In this document: positions 43,447 to 53,112 of the stretch, piece by piece
How the letters are laid out: each line of letters starts with the position of its first letter
Numbering within the stretch: position 1 is the stretch's first letter
DNA from: Marinobacter sp. 2_MG-2023
GTDB lineage: Bacteria; Pseudomonadota; Gammaproteobacteria; Pseudomonadales; Oleiphilaceae
Direction of reading: 5' to 3'
Assembly: GCF_030546935.1 (NCBI RefSeq)
Contig: NZ_JAUOPH010000007.1
Location: 87,655-151,654 of the forward strand
Length of the DNA: 64,000 nucleotides
Made by a program: the position numbers and the translations under genes
Notes under the pieces: model-generated
Told to the model about the DNA's origin: nothing
The model's database searches: none
The model's input: only the letters and a program-made list of their open reading frames with translations

Positions 43447-46400
43447 GCACGTTAGATCTTAAAGTTATGGTGTCTGCTGCTTTACTCGTTCTTCCCACTG
43501 CGGGCTATTCTGCGCGGCCTGATTTTGCGCAGGAACCCTTGTTTATCGGGAGTGCGGTGGCACCGAATCTGATGTTTATTCTGGATGACTCAGGTTCCAT
43601 GGCCTGGGAATATATGCCGGATGATATAAGTGGCTATTACAGCATACAGAGTGTAAACGGCGACCAGGATGGTGAAAATGCGAATTATCGATTTTACTAT
43701 TCTTCGCAAGTTAACAAAATCTGGTACAACCCCGCTGTGACATACAGCCCCCCTCTTCAGGCAGACGGAACGGGAACTCTTCCTAACTCTTCTTACACCT
43801 CAGCACCCTATAATGGGTACAGCAGCGGCAGTGGCTCTACAGACTTGAGTGATAGATTTGCGATCAGAAACTACAACGTTGAGGGCGGTGGTTTTTACTG
43901 GCAATTCAATAGCTCTTCATCCTGCGATGCAAATCCCAGGCAGGATAGCTGTTATACCTATGTTTCGGTTAATGGCCTGTCCGAAAGCGAGAAAACGAAT
44001 TTTGCAAACTGGTATTCGTATTACAACACGCGTGTTAAAGCCGCGAGGGCTGGCATCAGCACGGCATTCTACAACCTGCCAGAGAGCTTTCGTCTTGGTT
44101 GGGGGCGTATTAACCGAGGCTCTCATTCAGTGGACGACGCCTCTAGTATCCGTGCGGTTGAAGAGGGCGTAAGAGAATATAGCACCGACAGGAGAGAAGA
44201 CTTTATCGACTGGCTTTATGATGCGCCCTCTAGTGGCGGCACGCCTTTGAGGCGGGCTCTGGAAGGCGCAGGGAGGTATTACGAACGCAGCGAGAAAGCC
44301 TGGTCGGATGATCCGAGTAAGAGCGTAAGTAACACCAACCCAGTTCGGGAATGCCGGCTGGCCTATACGATTTTGATGTCTGATGGTTATTACAACGGTA
44401 GCAATCCAGATGAAGATATTGACTGGGCAGATGATGAGGATGGCTCTCCAATATCGAACAACAAAGGTGATTCGTTCCAGTATATTAAGGGCGACCCGTT
44501 TGAGGATGGAAGCCGTCGCTCGCTAGCCGATGTCTCAATGTATTACTGGAAGCGGGATCTGAGAACGGACATAAATAATTATGTGCCAACCTCTGAGAAG
44601 AACCCCGCATTCTGGCAGCACATGTCGACTTATACCGTGGGGCTGGGTGTAGAAGGATCGGTTGATCCTGTTGCCGCGTTCAATGCCATAAAAACCGGAA
44701 CCTATATTGACTGGTGGGGTGGATCATCAAACGAAGATAAAGTAAACGATATGATCCACGCTGCAGTTAATGGGCGAGGCGGGTTCTTTAGTGCGGCAGA
44801 CCCGGAAAGTTTTGCCACAGAGCTTGCGGGAACTGTCGGAGATATTGTTGCTGAAGCTGGTTCTTCCACAGCGGTTGAGTTCGACGTTTCTTCTTTCCAG
44901 GAGGGCGCGCTGATTTTTGCATCCCAGTTCGACCCTAACGGATGGACGGGTGACCTGAAAGCGGCGGAGTTAGGTGGTACTGCGGCGAACCCTGTTGTAC
45001 CTGACATGAACGACGCAATAGCGAACGGTGACGGCTGGTCTGCACGGACTATTCTCGATGACCGGGATCTGTCGACCGATGACAGGGTAATCGTTACCTT
45101 TGGCAATGGAGCAAAAGGATTCCGGTGGGATGATCTGTCTGCCAGCCAGAAAAATGACCTCCGGTATGGAAGTGTCGGCGATACCGTTGCTGAGCAGCGG
45201 CTTGCTTATATTCGAGGGGACTTGTCTTTTGATGAGACCACTGGATGGCGTAAACGTGGTAGCCGCCTGGGATCAATTGTTAATTCCTCACCGGAGTATG
45301 TTGCGGCGCCTCGAGGGATATGGCCTGATTCGGCGCCTTTCGGAACTACATCCAAGCGCTTCTCCGATTTTGTCGAAGATAACGAGTCACGTGCGCCGGT
45401 TGTGTACTCCGGTTCCAATGACGGAATGCTCCATGGTTTTAGCGGAACGGCGAGCGGGGGTAATGAAGTGCTCGCGTACATTCCAGGGTTTGTCTATAAC
45501 TCGACTGCGAACAATGCCGGGTTGCACTTCCTGACAGATCCCTCCTATCAGCATCGGTACTATGTGGATCTGGAAATCCGTCAGCAGGACATCTTTACCA
45601 AGGGCAAGGAGATTGATGGCTCTCTGACTACGGATGAAGACTGGAGAAGTATCATCGTTGGTGGTGGTCGTGCAGGCGCAAAAGGTATTTTTGCTCTGGA
45701 CGTTACCGATCCTTCCGGTTTTTCTGAAGCAAATGCCGAAAAAATTGTGCTCTGGGAGTTTACAGGTACTGATGACAGCCGTATGGGTTATGTTACTCAG
45801 GCCCCTATCATCGGTGTGACAAAATGGGGCACAGATACACGCTGGACTGCTTTTGTATCTAATGGATATAACTCCGATACAGCCAGTACCGGATTTTTCA
45901 TGCTCGATATTGAGGGCGGAATGGACGGCACCTGGGATGCTGCTGATGTTCGTTATGTCGAGTTTGAAGGTGGCGGTGACGGCCTTTCTCCTTTGCTGGC
46001 CCTCGACACCACGGGTGACTATCTGGTAGATCGTGTTTATGCAGGTGACCTGGATGGCAATCTATGGGCCGCGAAACTGAGTGGCACCGGTACCTGGGCC
46101 TCGACCTATCAATCGGGTGGATCTCCAGAACCTGTTTTTACTGCAGGGTCTGATCAGCCGATTACAGCGGCGCCAGTTGCGGCGGCAAACAGTACAACTT
46201 CCCGTGCAGGTAACCTTCCGAACCTGATGATTTATTTCGGTACAGGTCAATACCTGGAGGCAAACGATGTTACTTCCAATGATACTCAGTCTGTGTACGG
46301 TATCTGGGACAGAGGTAGTTCTGGTCTGACGCGTAGCAGCCTGGAGTCACGCAGTATCACCCAGGGAACGCTGGAGGTTTCCGGTGTAACTACTGACGTT

Positions 46401-46811
46401 CGCTATTCGACTGGCGATGCAATGGACTTTACAACGGTCAAAGGCTGGTACGTTGATCTGCCTACGAACGGGGAGAGAGCTGTGGTCAGCCCTCAGGTTC
46501 GTGGAGAGTTCCTGTATCTGAACACTACAATCCCGGATCAAAACCCCTGCCTTGGCGGCGGCAGTGGTTGGTTGATGGCATTTGGTCTGGATGGCCGGAC
46601 TCCTGAAAATCGTGCTTTCCTTAAATTCGGAGATAAGGTTGCGGGGTACCGGAGCAGCGGCTTACCGAACCAATCTACTATTTTGGGTAATTTCCGCTTC
46701 ACTCCGGGCAGTGATGATGATGACGCGGTGGACGTTGTTGAGATTCCGCCTCTTAGCGGATCCGTGGCCAACGCAGGGCGACGTGGCTGGAACGAGCTGG
46801 TAAACGAATAG
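43443..46811 (+). CDS. pilY1: Type IV pilus tip adhesin/assembly factor PilY1
   Basis: Large exported protein (1122 residues) that sits at the pilus tip with the minor pilins and takes part in surface sensing, adhesion and retraction control. A signal peptide ends near GYSA. The N-terminal VWA-like domain has a MIDAS motif DDSGS at residues 48-52. The C-terminal part is the PilC-type beta-propeller, with a regulatory calcium-loop site at residues 855-863 (DTTGDYLVD) followed by AGDLDGNLWA. The loop keeps Asp at positions 1, 5 and 9, but position 3 is Thr instead of Asn/Asp. Confidence 0.94.
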   Translation: MSTLDLKVMVSAALLVLPTAGYSARPDFAQEPLFIGSAVAPNLMFILDDSGSMAWEYMPDDISGYYSIQSVNGDQDGENANYRFYYSSQVNKIWYNPAVTYSPPLQADGTGTLPNSSYTSAPYNGYSSGSGSTDLSDRFAIRNYNVEGGGFYWQFNSSSSCDANPRQDSCYTYVSVNGLSESEKTNFANWYSYYNTRVKAARAGISTAFYNLPESFRLGWGRINRGSHSVDDASSIRAVEEGVREYSTDRREDFIDWLYDAPSSGGTPLRRALEGAGRYYERSEKAWSDDPSKSVSNTNPVRECRLAYTILMSDGYYNGSNPDEDIDWADDEDGSPISNNKGDSFQYIKGDPFEDGSRRSLADVSMYYWKRDLRTDINNYVPTSEKNPAFWQHMSTYTVGLGVEGSVDPVAAFNAIKTGTYIDWWGGSSNEDKVNDMIHAAVNGRGGFFSAADPESFATELAGTVGDIVAEAGSSTAVEFDVSSFQEGALIFASQFDPNGWTGDLKAAELGGTAANPVVPDMNDAIANGDGWSARTILDDRDLSTDDRVIVTFGNGAKGFRWDDLSASQKNDLRYGSVGDTVAEQRLAYIRGDLSFDETTGWRKRGSRLGSIVNSSPEYVAAPRGIWPDSAPFGTTSKRFSDFVEDNESRAPVVYSGSNDGMLHGFSGTASGGNEVLAYIPGFVYNSTANNAGLHFLTDPSYQHRYYVDLEIRQQDIFTKGKEIDGSLTTDEDWRSIIVGGGRAGAKGIFALDVTDPSGFSEANAEKIVLWEFTGTDDSRMGYVTQAPIIGVTKWGTDTRWTAFVSNGYNSDTASTGFFMLDIEGGMDGTWDAADVRYVEFEGGGDGLSPLLALDTTGDYLVDRVYAGDLDGNLWAAKLSGTGTWASTYQSGGSPEPVFTAGSDQPITAAPVAAANSTTSRAGNLPNLMIYFGTGQYLEANDVTSNDTQSVYGIWDRGSSGLTRSSLESRSITQGTLEVSGVTTDVRYSTGDAMDFTTVKGWYVDLPTNGERAVVSPQVRGEFLYLNTTIPDQNPCLGGGSGWLMAFGLDGRTPENRAFLKFGDKVAGYRSSGLPNQSTILGNFRFTPGSDDDDAVDVVEIPPLSGSVANAGRRGWNELVNE

Positions 46812-46854
46812 GCCGGCCGGAAACGTCACCGATCAGATAATAGAGGATAACTGC

Positions 46855-47196
46855 ATGAGAATATTATTTTCGATCATTGTTGCAACGACTCTGGGCGTGT
46901 GGAGCCTGAGCTCAGTGGCCCAGGAGAGGGTGACTCCTGATTCCCAGGGTTATAGTGATTCAGGCGTCGAGGGAGCGCAGTACGCGGTACTCGACGCCGT
47001 CTATCGGGAAGATAGCCGGATCGTTATAGATGACCGTGAATACTTCCTCGAAGGCTCTGTCACCGTCAATAACCAGGTTATTTCAGCAGGTAGTGCGATG
47101 GCTATCCTTCGGGAGGGGCAACGCCTGTTAAATGTTGTTGCTGAGTACAAGGGTGATGATGGACGTTTGGTGTTGCAGGGAGTGGATACATTTTGA
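46855..47196 (+). CDS. pilY2: PilY2-like periplasmic protein
   Basis: Small exported protein of 113 residues with a signal peptide ending SSVAQ. The body (LEGSVTVNNQVISAGSAMAIL) has no catalytic motif. Length and position between pilY1 and pilE match PilY2 of Pseudomonas, whose role in pilus biogenesis is not well defined. Its stop overlaps the pilE start. Confidence 0.75.
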   Translation: MRILFSIIVATTLGVWSLSSVAQERVTPDSQGYSDSGVEGAQYAVLDAVYREDSRIVIDDREYFLEGSVTVNNQVISAGSAMAILREGQRLLNVVAEYKGDDGRLVLQGVDTF

Positions 47197-47621
47197 ACAT
47201 TAATCTGGGCACGGGCTACCGGGGGCGAGCAGCCGGTTTTACTCTGATCGAACTGATGATTGTCGTGGCAATCATTGGAATCATTGCCGCAATCGCTTAT
47301 CCCTCCTACGTGGACAATGTTCGACAGACTCGCAGGGCGACAGCTCAGGCGGATCTTATGGAGCTTGCGCAATGGATGGAGAGGCAATATGCGGCGGACT
47401 TCTCTTACCTTGAGGGTGGCAATCAGCCGGTATTGCCGTTTACCCAGTCTCCGCGAAACGGAACGGCTTTTTACAATTTCAGCTTGAATGGCGCTGCAAC
47501 GGCAAATGCCTTTTCAGTGCAAGCCGTTCCGGCAGGCGATCAGGCGAACGATGATTGTGGGACATTAAGGTTGGCCCAGACAGGAGCAAAAACATCGACG
47601 TCCGGAACTAACTGTTGGTAG
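47193..47621 (+). CDS. pilE: Minor pilin PilE
   Basis: Minor pilin of 142 residues with prepilin site AG/FTLIELMIVVAIIGI and the pilin alpha1 continuation (AYPSYVDNVRQTRRATAQADL). It carries a C-terminal cysteine pair (DDCGTL and TNCW) like the D-loop of major pilins. The start is TTG at 47193, overlapping pilY2, with AGGGAG upstream. It ends the minor pilin operon and is convergent with fimT. Confidence 0.9.
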   Translation: MNINLGTGYRGRAAGFTLIELMIVVAIIGIIAAIAYPSYVDNVRQTRRATAQADLMELAQWMERQYAADFSYLEGGNQPVLPFTQSPRNGTAFYNFSLNGAATANAFSVQAVPAGDQANDDCGTLRLAQTGAKTSTSGTNCW

Positions 47622-47632
47622 CGGTGGCCAGG

Positions 47633-48190
47633 CTAACAGTGAAGTGGTCGGCCTTGTGAGTCCTCAGGGATACCGTCATTATCCGTATCCCTGGCAATTC
47701 TTACCCGACCGCCCCGACTGATTATGATCTGGCCTGCTAACGCGGGATCTCGCGATTCGGGACACCATGTAATGTTACCCAAGTCGCTGTGTATGAATCC
47801 GGTAGGTCTGAATTGAAAAAAACTTCGGTTTAGCGAGCGGGCTATAAGGCGTCCGTTGCCGCTTGGGGAAATGGTTCTGAGAAGGTTTTCATTTGCGATT
47901 AGTTTTCTGGTGTTGTCAGAATCCAGAAAAACGTGAATGTTGCCATTCCAATCTCTGCCACAAGTGCGAGTGGCGTCAAGCGGGCATACCGTGATAATGG
48001 CCCCGTGCATTACAGCATGTTGCCTGGCAAACGCAAACACCCCCATCAGGTCATGCAAGGCGCCTTTTCGTTCCTGATTGCTGATGAGGGATGTGAATGA
48101 GGGTAGCGCGATATTTACGAGAATTGCAGCGATAACCACCACAATCATTAATTCCAAAAGTGAAAAGCCACGACTTTTGTGAGCAAGCAT
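47633..48190 (-). CDS. fimT: FimT-like minor pilin with GRxR motif
   Basis: GspH/FimT-type pseudopilin of 185 residues, leader MLAHKSRG/FSLLELMIVV. The C-terminus holds GRVR at residues 161-164, matching the GRxR motif linked to DNA binding by FimT in natural transformation. Directly after it is D168-T-D-N-D-G-I-P-E176, a calcium-loop pattern. It is separated from the fimU operon by orientation and sits next to pilR on the minus strand. Confidence 0.85.
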   Translation of the reverse strand: MLAHKSRGFSLLELMIVVVIAAILVNIALPSFTSLISNQERKGALHDLMGVFAFARQHAVMHGAIITVCPLDATRTCGRDWNGNIHVFLDSDNTRKLIANENLLRTISPSGNGRLIARSLNRSFFQFRPTGFIHSDLGNITWCPESRDPALAGQIIISRGGRVRIARDTDNDGIPEDSQGRPLHC

Positions 48191-48273
48191 TGTCCAACAT
48201 CCATGTAACAGTGATTAATTAGCGAACGCATCCTGCGTGCCGCTGCGATAAGGTATACAAGATACCTTGAAAA

Positions 48274-49653
48274 CTACTCCATCCCCAACTTCTTCAACCG
48301 ATACCGCAATGCTCTGAAACTAATCCCCAACCTCTTCGCCGCCGCCGTTTTGTTCCAGCGGGTCGCCTCCAGTGCTTTTTCAATAGCCTGTCGTTCGATT
48401 GACTCCAGGTAGCCCTCCAGATCAATGTCACCCTCCGGTACCAAAGCCGGGCTGGCGTCTGCAGTCGCTGCGCCATTGGCGCCGCCCCCTCCACAGCTCA
48501 GGCCGTTGCCAAGATGCAGATCATTAGCGCTAATCTTATCGGCATCACACAGGGTAAAGGCGCGCTCGAGGATGTTTTCCAGTTCCCGCACGTTGCCCGG
48601 GAAATCATGATCTTTCAGTCGGTCAATTGCGTCCTGAGTGAGCGTTGCCGCATCGCACTCGTATTCCCGGGCAATGCGTTCAAGTATGTGGTTTGCCAGA
48701 AGCGCGATATCGTCCTTGCGATCCCGAAGGGGAGGTACAGCAAGCTCGATGACATTAATCCGGTAAAACAGATCCTGTCGGAAGCTGCCTTCCTGAACCA
48801 GCTCTGCCAGATTTTTGTGGGTCGCACTCAGTAATCTTATGTCGACGGGCAGTTCTTTGGTGTCGCCTACCGGGCGCACCGCTTTTTCCTGAATGGCGCG
48901 CAGCAGTTTTACCTGCATGGCGAGGGGCAGGTCGGCCACCTCGTCCAAAAACAGCGTGCCGCCGTCGGCGGAGCGGAAGAGCCCGTCTTTGTTTTCGACA
49001 GCGCCCGTAAAACTGCCTTTTTTATGCCCGAAAAACTCGCTCTCCATCAACTCTGACGGAATTGCACCGCAGTTTACGGCAATGAAAGGCCCGGTGTTGC
49101 GAGGGCCCTGCAAGTGAATCATCCGCGCGACCAGCTCTTTACCGCTACCGGACTCACCACTGACAAAGACAGGTGCCTGGCTTCTCGCCAGTTTTCGGGT
49201 CTGGTTGCGTAACTTCTTAATGTGCGCAGAATTGCCTAGCAGAAGGCCTGGCTCATCGTTGTTGTCATCGATAACAGGGCTTGGCTCCGATAGCTTCAGG
49301 GCGCTGTTTACCAGTTCCCGGAGCCTGGAGAGCTCGACCGGCTTGGAGACGAAGTCAAATGCGCCGGCTTTCAGCGATTCAATTGCCGTATCCATGTTGC
49401 CATAAGCGGTGATAACAGCAACGGGCGTGTCCGGTCGGTGCTGCTGGATCCACTGCACCAGCTCTATGCCGTTGCCGTCTGGCAGGTTCATGTCTGTCAG
49501 ACAAAGCTGGGGAGTGTGCTGCTCCAGTAGTCTGAATGCACCTGCGAGATCTGCAGCAGTCAGGGTTTTAATACCCATCCGTGTAAGGGTAATTTCGAGG
49601 AGGTCCCGGATGTCGGGCTCGTCGTCAACAATCAGAGCTGTATGGGTGGTCAT
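48274..49653 (-). CDS. pilR: Sigma-54-dependent response regulator PilR
   Basis: Response regulator that activates pilA transcription with sigma-54. The receiver domain (1-120) has the phosphoacceptor Asp in LTDMNLPDGNG. The AAA domain contains Walker A GESGSGKELV and the GSFTGA loop that contacts sigma-54. A Fis-type helix-turn-helix (NKTAAAKRLGISFRALRYRL) ends the 459 residues. It is paired with pilS. Confidence 0.96.
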   Translation of the reverse strand: MTTHTALIVDDEPDIRDLLEITLTRMGIKTLTAADLAGAFRLLEQHTPQLCLTDMNLPDGNGIELVQWIQQHRPDTPVAVITAYGNMDTAIESLKAGAFDFVSKPVELSRLRELVNSALKLSEPSPVIDDNNDEPGLLLGNSAHIKKLRNQTRKLARSQAPVFVSGESGSGKELVARMIHLQGPRNTGPFIAVNCGAIPSELMESEFFGHKKGSFTGAVENKDGLFRSADGGTLFLDEVADLPLAMQVKLLRAIQEKAVRPVGDTKELPVDIRLLSATHKNLAELVQEGSFRQDLFYRINVIELAVPPLRDRKDDIALLANHILERIAREYECDAATLTQDAIDRLKDHDFPGNVRELENILERAFTLCDADKISANDLHLGNGLSCGGGGANGAATADASPALVPEGDIDLEGYLESIERQAIEKALEATRWNKTAAAKRLGISFRALRYRLKKLGME

Positions 49654-49687
49654 CTTGTTCTATCAATTCCGTTTTGTCAGTTCCACG

Positions 49688-51328
49688 TCAAATCATGCGC
49701 CCAGGGTGGGCAAAGGTAATGCGGAAACAACAGCCGGGTTGGTCGTCTTCCACAAGGGATAAGTGGGCCTGATTAGACTCGCACAGTTCTCTCGCCAGAT
49801 AAAGCCCCAGACCTGTGCCGCCCTTGTCAGTGGTGTAAAAGGGTTCGAACACCAGGTGGCTTGAGTCTTTAGCCAGGCCAGGGCCAAAATCTCTGACATC
49901 CACGTAGGCTCGCCCGCCATCTGCCGTAGCGCCTGCCCGCAATTCAATTTTGCGTTCACCGGTCTGCTGTTGGCTGTAACGCAAGCCATTGTCACACAGG
50001 TTTACCAGTACCTGTTCGATCTGGCTTTTATCAAATCGGGCCTCGGGCATATTCGAAGCTGTGCTCAATATCACGGTTGTGCTTGGTATGGTGTTGTCCT
50101 GAGTCTGGAGAAAATCCGTTCTGAATTCCTCCAGCCAACTATTTAAATCAACCAGGTCGGCACGGGCTGATTTGCGCCGGGAAAGGCTGAGCACATTCTC
50201 GATAATTCCATTTGCCCGCCGGGAATGGCGCTGGATAATGCCCAGCATTTGCTGATCTCCGGTGTCGAGATGGGGCGATTCCTCCATCAGCTGGGCCGCA
50301 TGGCTGATGGCTCCAAGGGGGTTGCGAATTTCGTGAGCAATCCCGGCCGTCAGCCGACCGAGTGATGCCAGTTTCATCTGCTGGGCCTGTTGGGTCACTT
50401 TGCTCATGTCTTCGATAAATACGAGAATCTGGTCTCCGCGCTCCTGATCAAGCTGGGTAAAATTAACTTGCAGGAGCGGCGAAGTGGGGGCCGACTGGAA
50501 GGGTTCTATTCGCCTTGCGGGATTTCTAAGCCAGTCTTCCAAACCGGATTTGAGAAGGGTGGGCAGGGTTCTCGGACGAGTTGGAGGCGTTCCTTTATCG
50601 GTGGGGATGCCAAACAGCAGTTCTTCAGCCGCCGCGTTCGCGAGCCGTATTTGGCCGAAACGGTCAAGCACAAGAATACCGGTGCGCATGCGCTGAATAA
50701 TCTGTTGATTGATTTGCTCGAGTTCCACAATGCTTTGTGCGCGGCTGCTGGCCAGAGCCTCGCTGCGCATCATTCGCCGCGAAATATTCTGCAAAACAAA
50801 TGCAGTAGCGAAATACAGGATACCAAGAGAGCCGGCGCGCACCATGTCATCGGCTGCACCCCCGATTGTCAGCACTGCCCAGCCAGAAATACTGAGAGAG
50901 CATATGGCCGCAAGGGCCGCATAAAATGTTCCCGTGCGGCTGGGGTTAAGGATGTTGCCAGCGGCGACAGAAACAATCACGAGATTGGCCAGCCCGTTAG
51001 TGATGCCGGTGCTGGCAAACAAAAGGCCGTGCAGAATCAGAATGTCCAGCAATATGGATAACGTGATGTGTCGCTTGCCTGGCTGAAACCCCGCAAGCAT
51101 CGTCAGCCCAATGAAGCTGTTCAGAGCGAGATAACCCATTACGCCAAACTGGTAGTAATCCAGAAGCCGGAAACGGACGTCAAAATTGACCGGGTCAACA
51201 AACAGCAGGGCGACCAGCACGAGGCTGATCACAACCCGGTAATGATTGTAAATGCGGAACAGTTTTCCTTGCTGAAAGCCGGGGGCTCTTTTGCCGGAAC
51301 TGACTGCTGATACCGTGTCTGTCGCCAT
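49688..51328 (-). CDS. pilS: Sensor histidine kinase PilS
   Basis: Membrane kinase paired with PilR. Six hydrophobic segments occupy about residues 20-180. A PAS-like domain lies near 200-310. The HisKA box IAHEIRNPLGAISHAAQL carries the phosphorylated His. The HATPase region contains the N box (NLCDNGLRYS) and the GTGLGLYLARELC G box. The length of 546 fits PilS. The 34-bp gap to pilR implies co-transcription. Confidence 0.95.
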   Translation of the reverse strand: MATDTVSAVSSGKRAPGFQQGKLFRIYNHYRVVISLVLVALLFVDPVNFDVRFRLLDYYQFGVMGYLALNSFIGLTMLAGFQPGKRHITLSILLDILILHGLLFASTGITNGLANLVIVSVAAGNILNPSRTGTFYAALAAICSLSISGWAVLTIGGAADDMVRAGSLGILYFATAFVLQNISRRMMRSEALASSRAQSIVELEQINQQIIQRMRTGILVLDRFGQIRLANAAAEELLFGIPTDKGTPPTRPRTLPTLLKSGLEDWLRNPARRIEPFQSAPTSPLLQVNFTQLDQERGDQILVFIEDMSKVTQQAQQMKLASLGRLTAGIAHEIRNPLGAISHAAQLMEESPHLDTGDQQMLGIIQRHSRRANGIIENVLSLSRRKSARADLVDLNSWLEEFRTDFLQTQDNTIPSTTVILSTASNMPEARFDKSQIEQVLVNLCDNGLRYSQQQTGERKIELRAGATADGGRAYVDVRDFGPGLAKDSSHLVFEPFYTTDKGGTGLGLYLARELCESNQAHLSLVEDDQPGCCFRITFAHPGRMI

Positions 51329-51421
51329 GGTTTTCGGAAATCCGTTGTTGAGCAGAAGAAATCAGGGTCTGTGGGAGGTTATAATAGCCTTTTCGTGGCA
51401 ATGAGTTACAGGAGCCAATCT

Positions 51422-53086
51422 ATGTCTGTTTCCGGGAGTACCCCGCTTTCTAGTAAGTCGCACCGCAAATTGCGGGTTGTAATGGCGCAGATGGATTTTC
51501 TGGTGGGGGATATTCCGGGTAACACCGGGCTGATTATTGACGCTGTTAAAAGTGCCTGCTCCGCACATGATGCGGATATCGTTGTTTTTCCTGAGCTTTG
51601 CATTACTGGGTATCCGCCAGAAGATTTGTTGCTGCGTCCCAGTATGGATCTCAGAGTGAGTGAGGCGCTGGAACGTCTGCAGAATGCGCAATTGGGTGCA
51701 GCGATAGTCATAGGTGCCCCCCTCCGGAGTGAGGGACTGCTTTACAATGCGGCGGTGGTGATCGAAAACGGCGAAATCACGGGGCGTTATTTCAAGCGCT
51801 TTCCGCCCAATTATCAGGTGTTTGACGAGAAGCGCTATTTTGCAGATGGTGCAGGTGCAACGGTGGTCGACATCTGTGGTGTGCCGGTGGGTCTCACGGT
51901 GTGCGAAGATATCTGGTCTGACGGCCCGGTGGAGGACTCCGCGGCGGCAGGTGCGCGCCTGATTATCAATCTGAACGCATCGCCCTACGACATCGGCAAG
52001 CAAGAGCGGAGAAGGGCGCTGCTTGAGCGTAAGTCTCGCGAGAACCGGGTAAGCATCATATATGTAAATTTGGTGGGTGCGCAGGATGAACTGGTGTTTG
52101 ATGGCGGTTCGATGGTTTACGACCACTCTGGTGCGCCTGCAGTGGAGGTGCCCCAGTTTGCCGACGGCCTGTTCCCGGTAGATTTCCTGTGTGACCTGCA
52201 TTGCCAGCCTGCCTCACAGCCAGTGCCTGTCGCGCCCTCACTGGAGGCAAACGTTTACAACGCGCTTGTGACCGGGGTGCGCGACTATGTAAACAAAAAC
52301 GGTTTCAAATCGGTGGTACTCGGGCTTTCCGGCGGTATTGATTCTGCTCTGACGCTGGCAGTGGCGGTGGACGCCCTGGGGCCGGAGCGTGTCCGCGCTG
52401 TAATGATGCCGTTCAGGTATACGTCCGGTATCAGCCTTGAAGATGCAGAAGGTCAAGCATTGACGATGGGCGTTCAATACGACGTGTACTCAATCGAGCC
52501 TATGTACGAAGCTTTCATGGCGACCTTGGCAGCACCGTTTGAGGGCACAGTCCCGGACACCACAGAGGAGAATCTCCAGGCCCGAATCCGTGGTGTTTTG
52601 CTGATGTCACTCTCCAATAAGTTTGGTTCGCTGGTGCTGACAACCGGTAATAAAAGCGAGATGGCGGTGGGGTATTCCACTCTGTATGGCGATATGGCTG
52701 GTGGGTTCGATGTGCTCAAGGATGTGCCTAAGACGCTTGTTTTTCGTCTCGCCTGGTATCGCAACTCCGTGTCGCCGGTTATTCCTGAGCGGGTTATTAC
52801 GCGCCCGCCTTCAGCGGAGTTGGCGCCTGATCAGAAAGATGAAGACAGTCTTCCCGGTTACGACGTGCTGGACGAGATTCTGAACCTCTATGTTGAGCGG
52901 GATTTCAGTGCGGATGCAATTATCGCCGAGGGTTTCGACAAAGCGGATGTAAGTCGTGTCATTCGCCTGGTCGATATCAATGAGTATAAGCGCCGGCAAG
53001 CCCCGATCGGTGTTCGGATCACGGAGCGCGGTTTTGGGAAAGATCGCCGCTATCCCATTACCAGTGGCTGGAAAAGCGGCAATTAA
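51422..53086 (+). CDS. nadE: Glutamine-dependent NAD+ synthetase
   Basis: Makes NAD from nicotinate adenine dinucleotide using ammonia from glutamine. The N-terminal nitrilase-like glutaminase (about 15-270) shows the E-K-C triad regions (FPELCITGYPPEDL, FKRFPPNYQVFDEKR, LTVCEDIW). The C-terminal synthetase begins near residue 290 with LSGGIDSALTLAVAVDALG. ATG 51422 gives 554 residues and is preceded by AGGAG; the upstream extension is unconserved. Confidence 0.96.
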   Translation: MSVSGSTPLSSKSHRKLRVVMAQMDFLVGDIPGNTGLIIDAVKSACSAHDADIVVFPELCITGYPPEDLLLRPSMDLRVSEALERLQNAQLGAAIVIGAPLRSEGLLYNAAVVIENGEITGRYFKRFPPNYQVFDEKRYFADGAGATVVDICGVPVGLTVCEDIWSDGPVEDSAAAGARLIINLNASPYDIGKQERRRALLERKSRENRVSIIYVNLVGAQDELVFDGGSMVYDHSGAPAVEVPQFADGLFPVDFLCDLHCQPASQPVPVAPSLEANVYNALVTGVRDYVNKNGFKSVVLGLSGGIDSALTLAVAVDALGPERVRAVMMPFRYTSGISLEDAEGQALTMGVQYDVYSIEPMYEAFMATLAAPFEGTVPDTTEENLQARIRGVLLMSLSNKFGSLVLTTGNKSEMAVGYSTLYGDMAGGFDVLKDVPKTLVFRLAWYRNSVSPVIPERVITRPPSAELAPDQKDEDSLPGYDVLDEILNLYVERDFSADAIIAEGFDKADVSRVIRLVDINEYKRRQAPIGVRITERGFGKDRRYPITSGWKSGN

Positions 53087-53112
53087 CGGAGAGGTGGCGG
53101 GTTTATTTCGGG

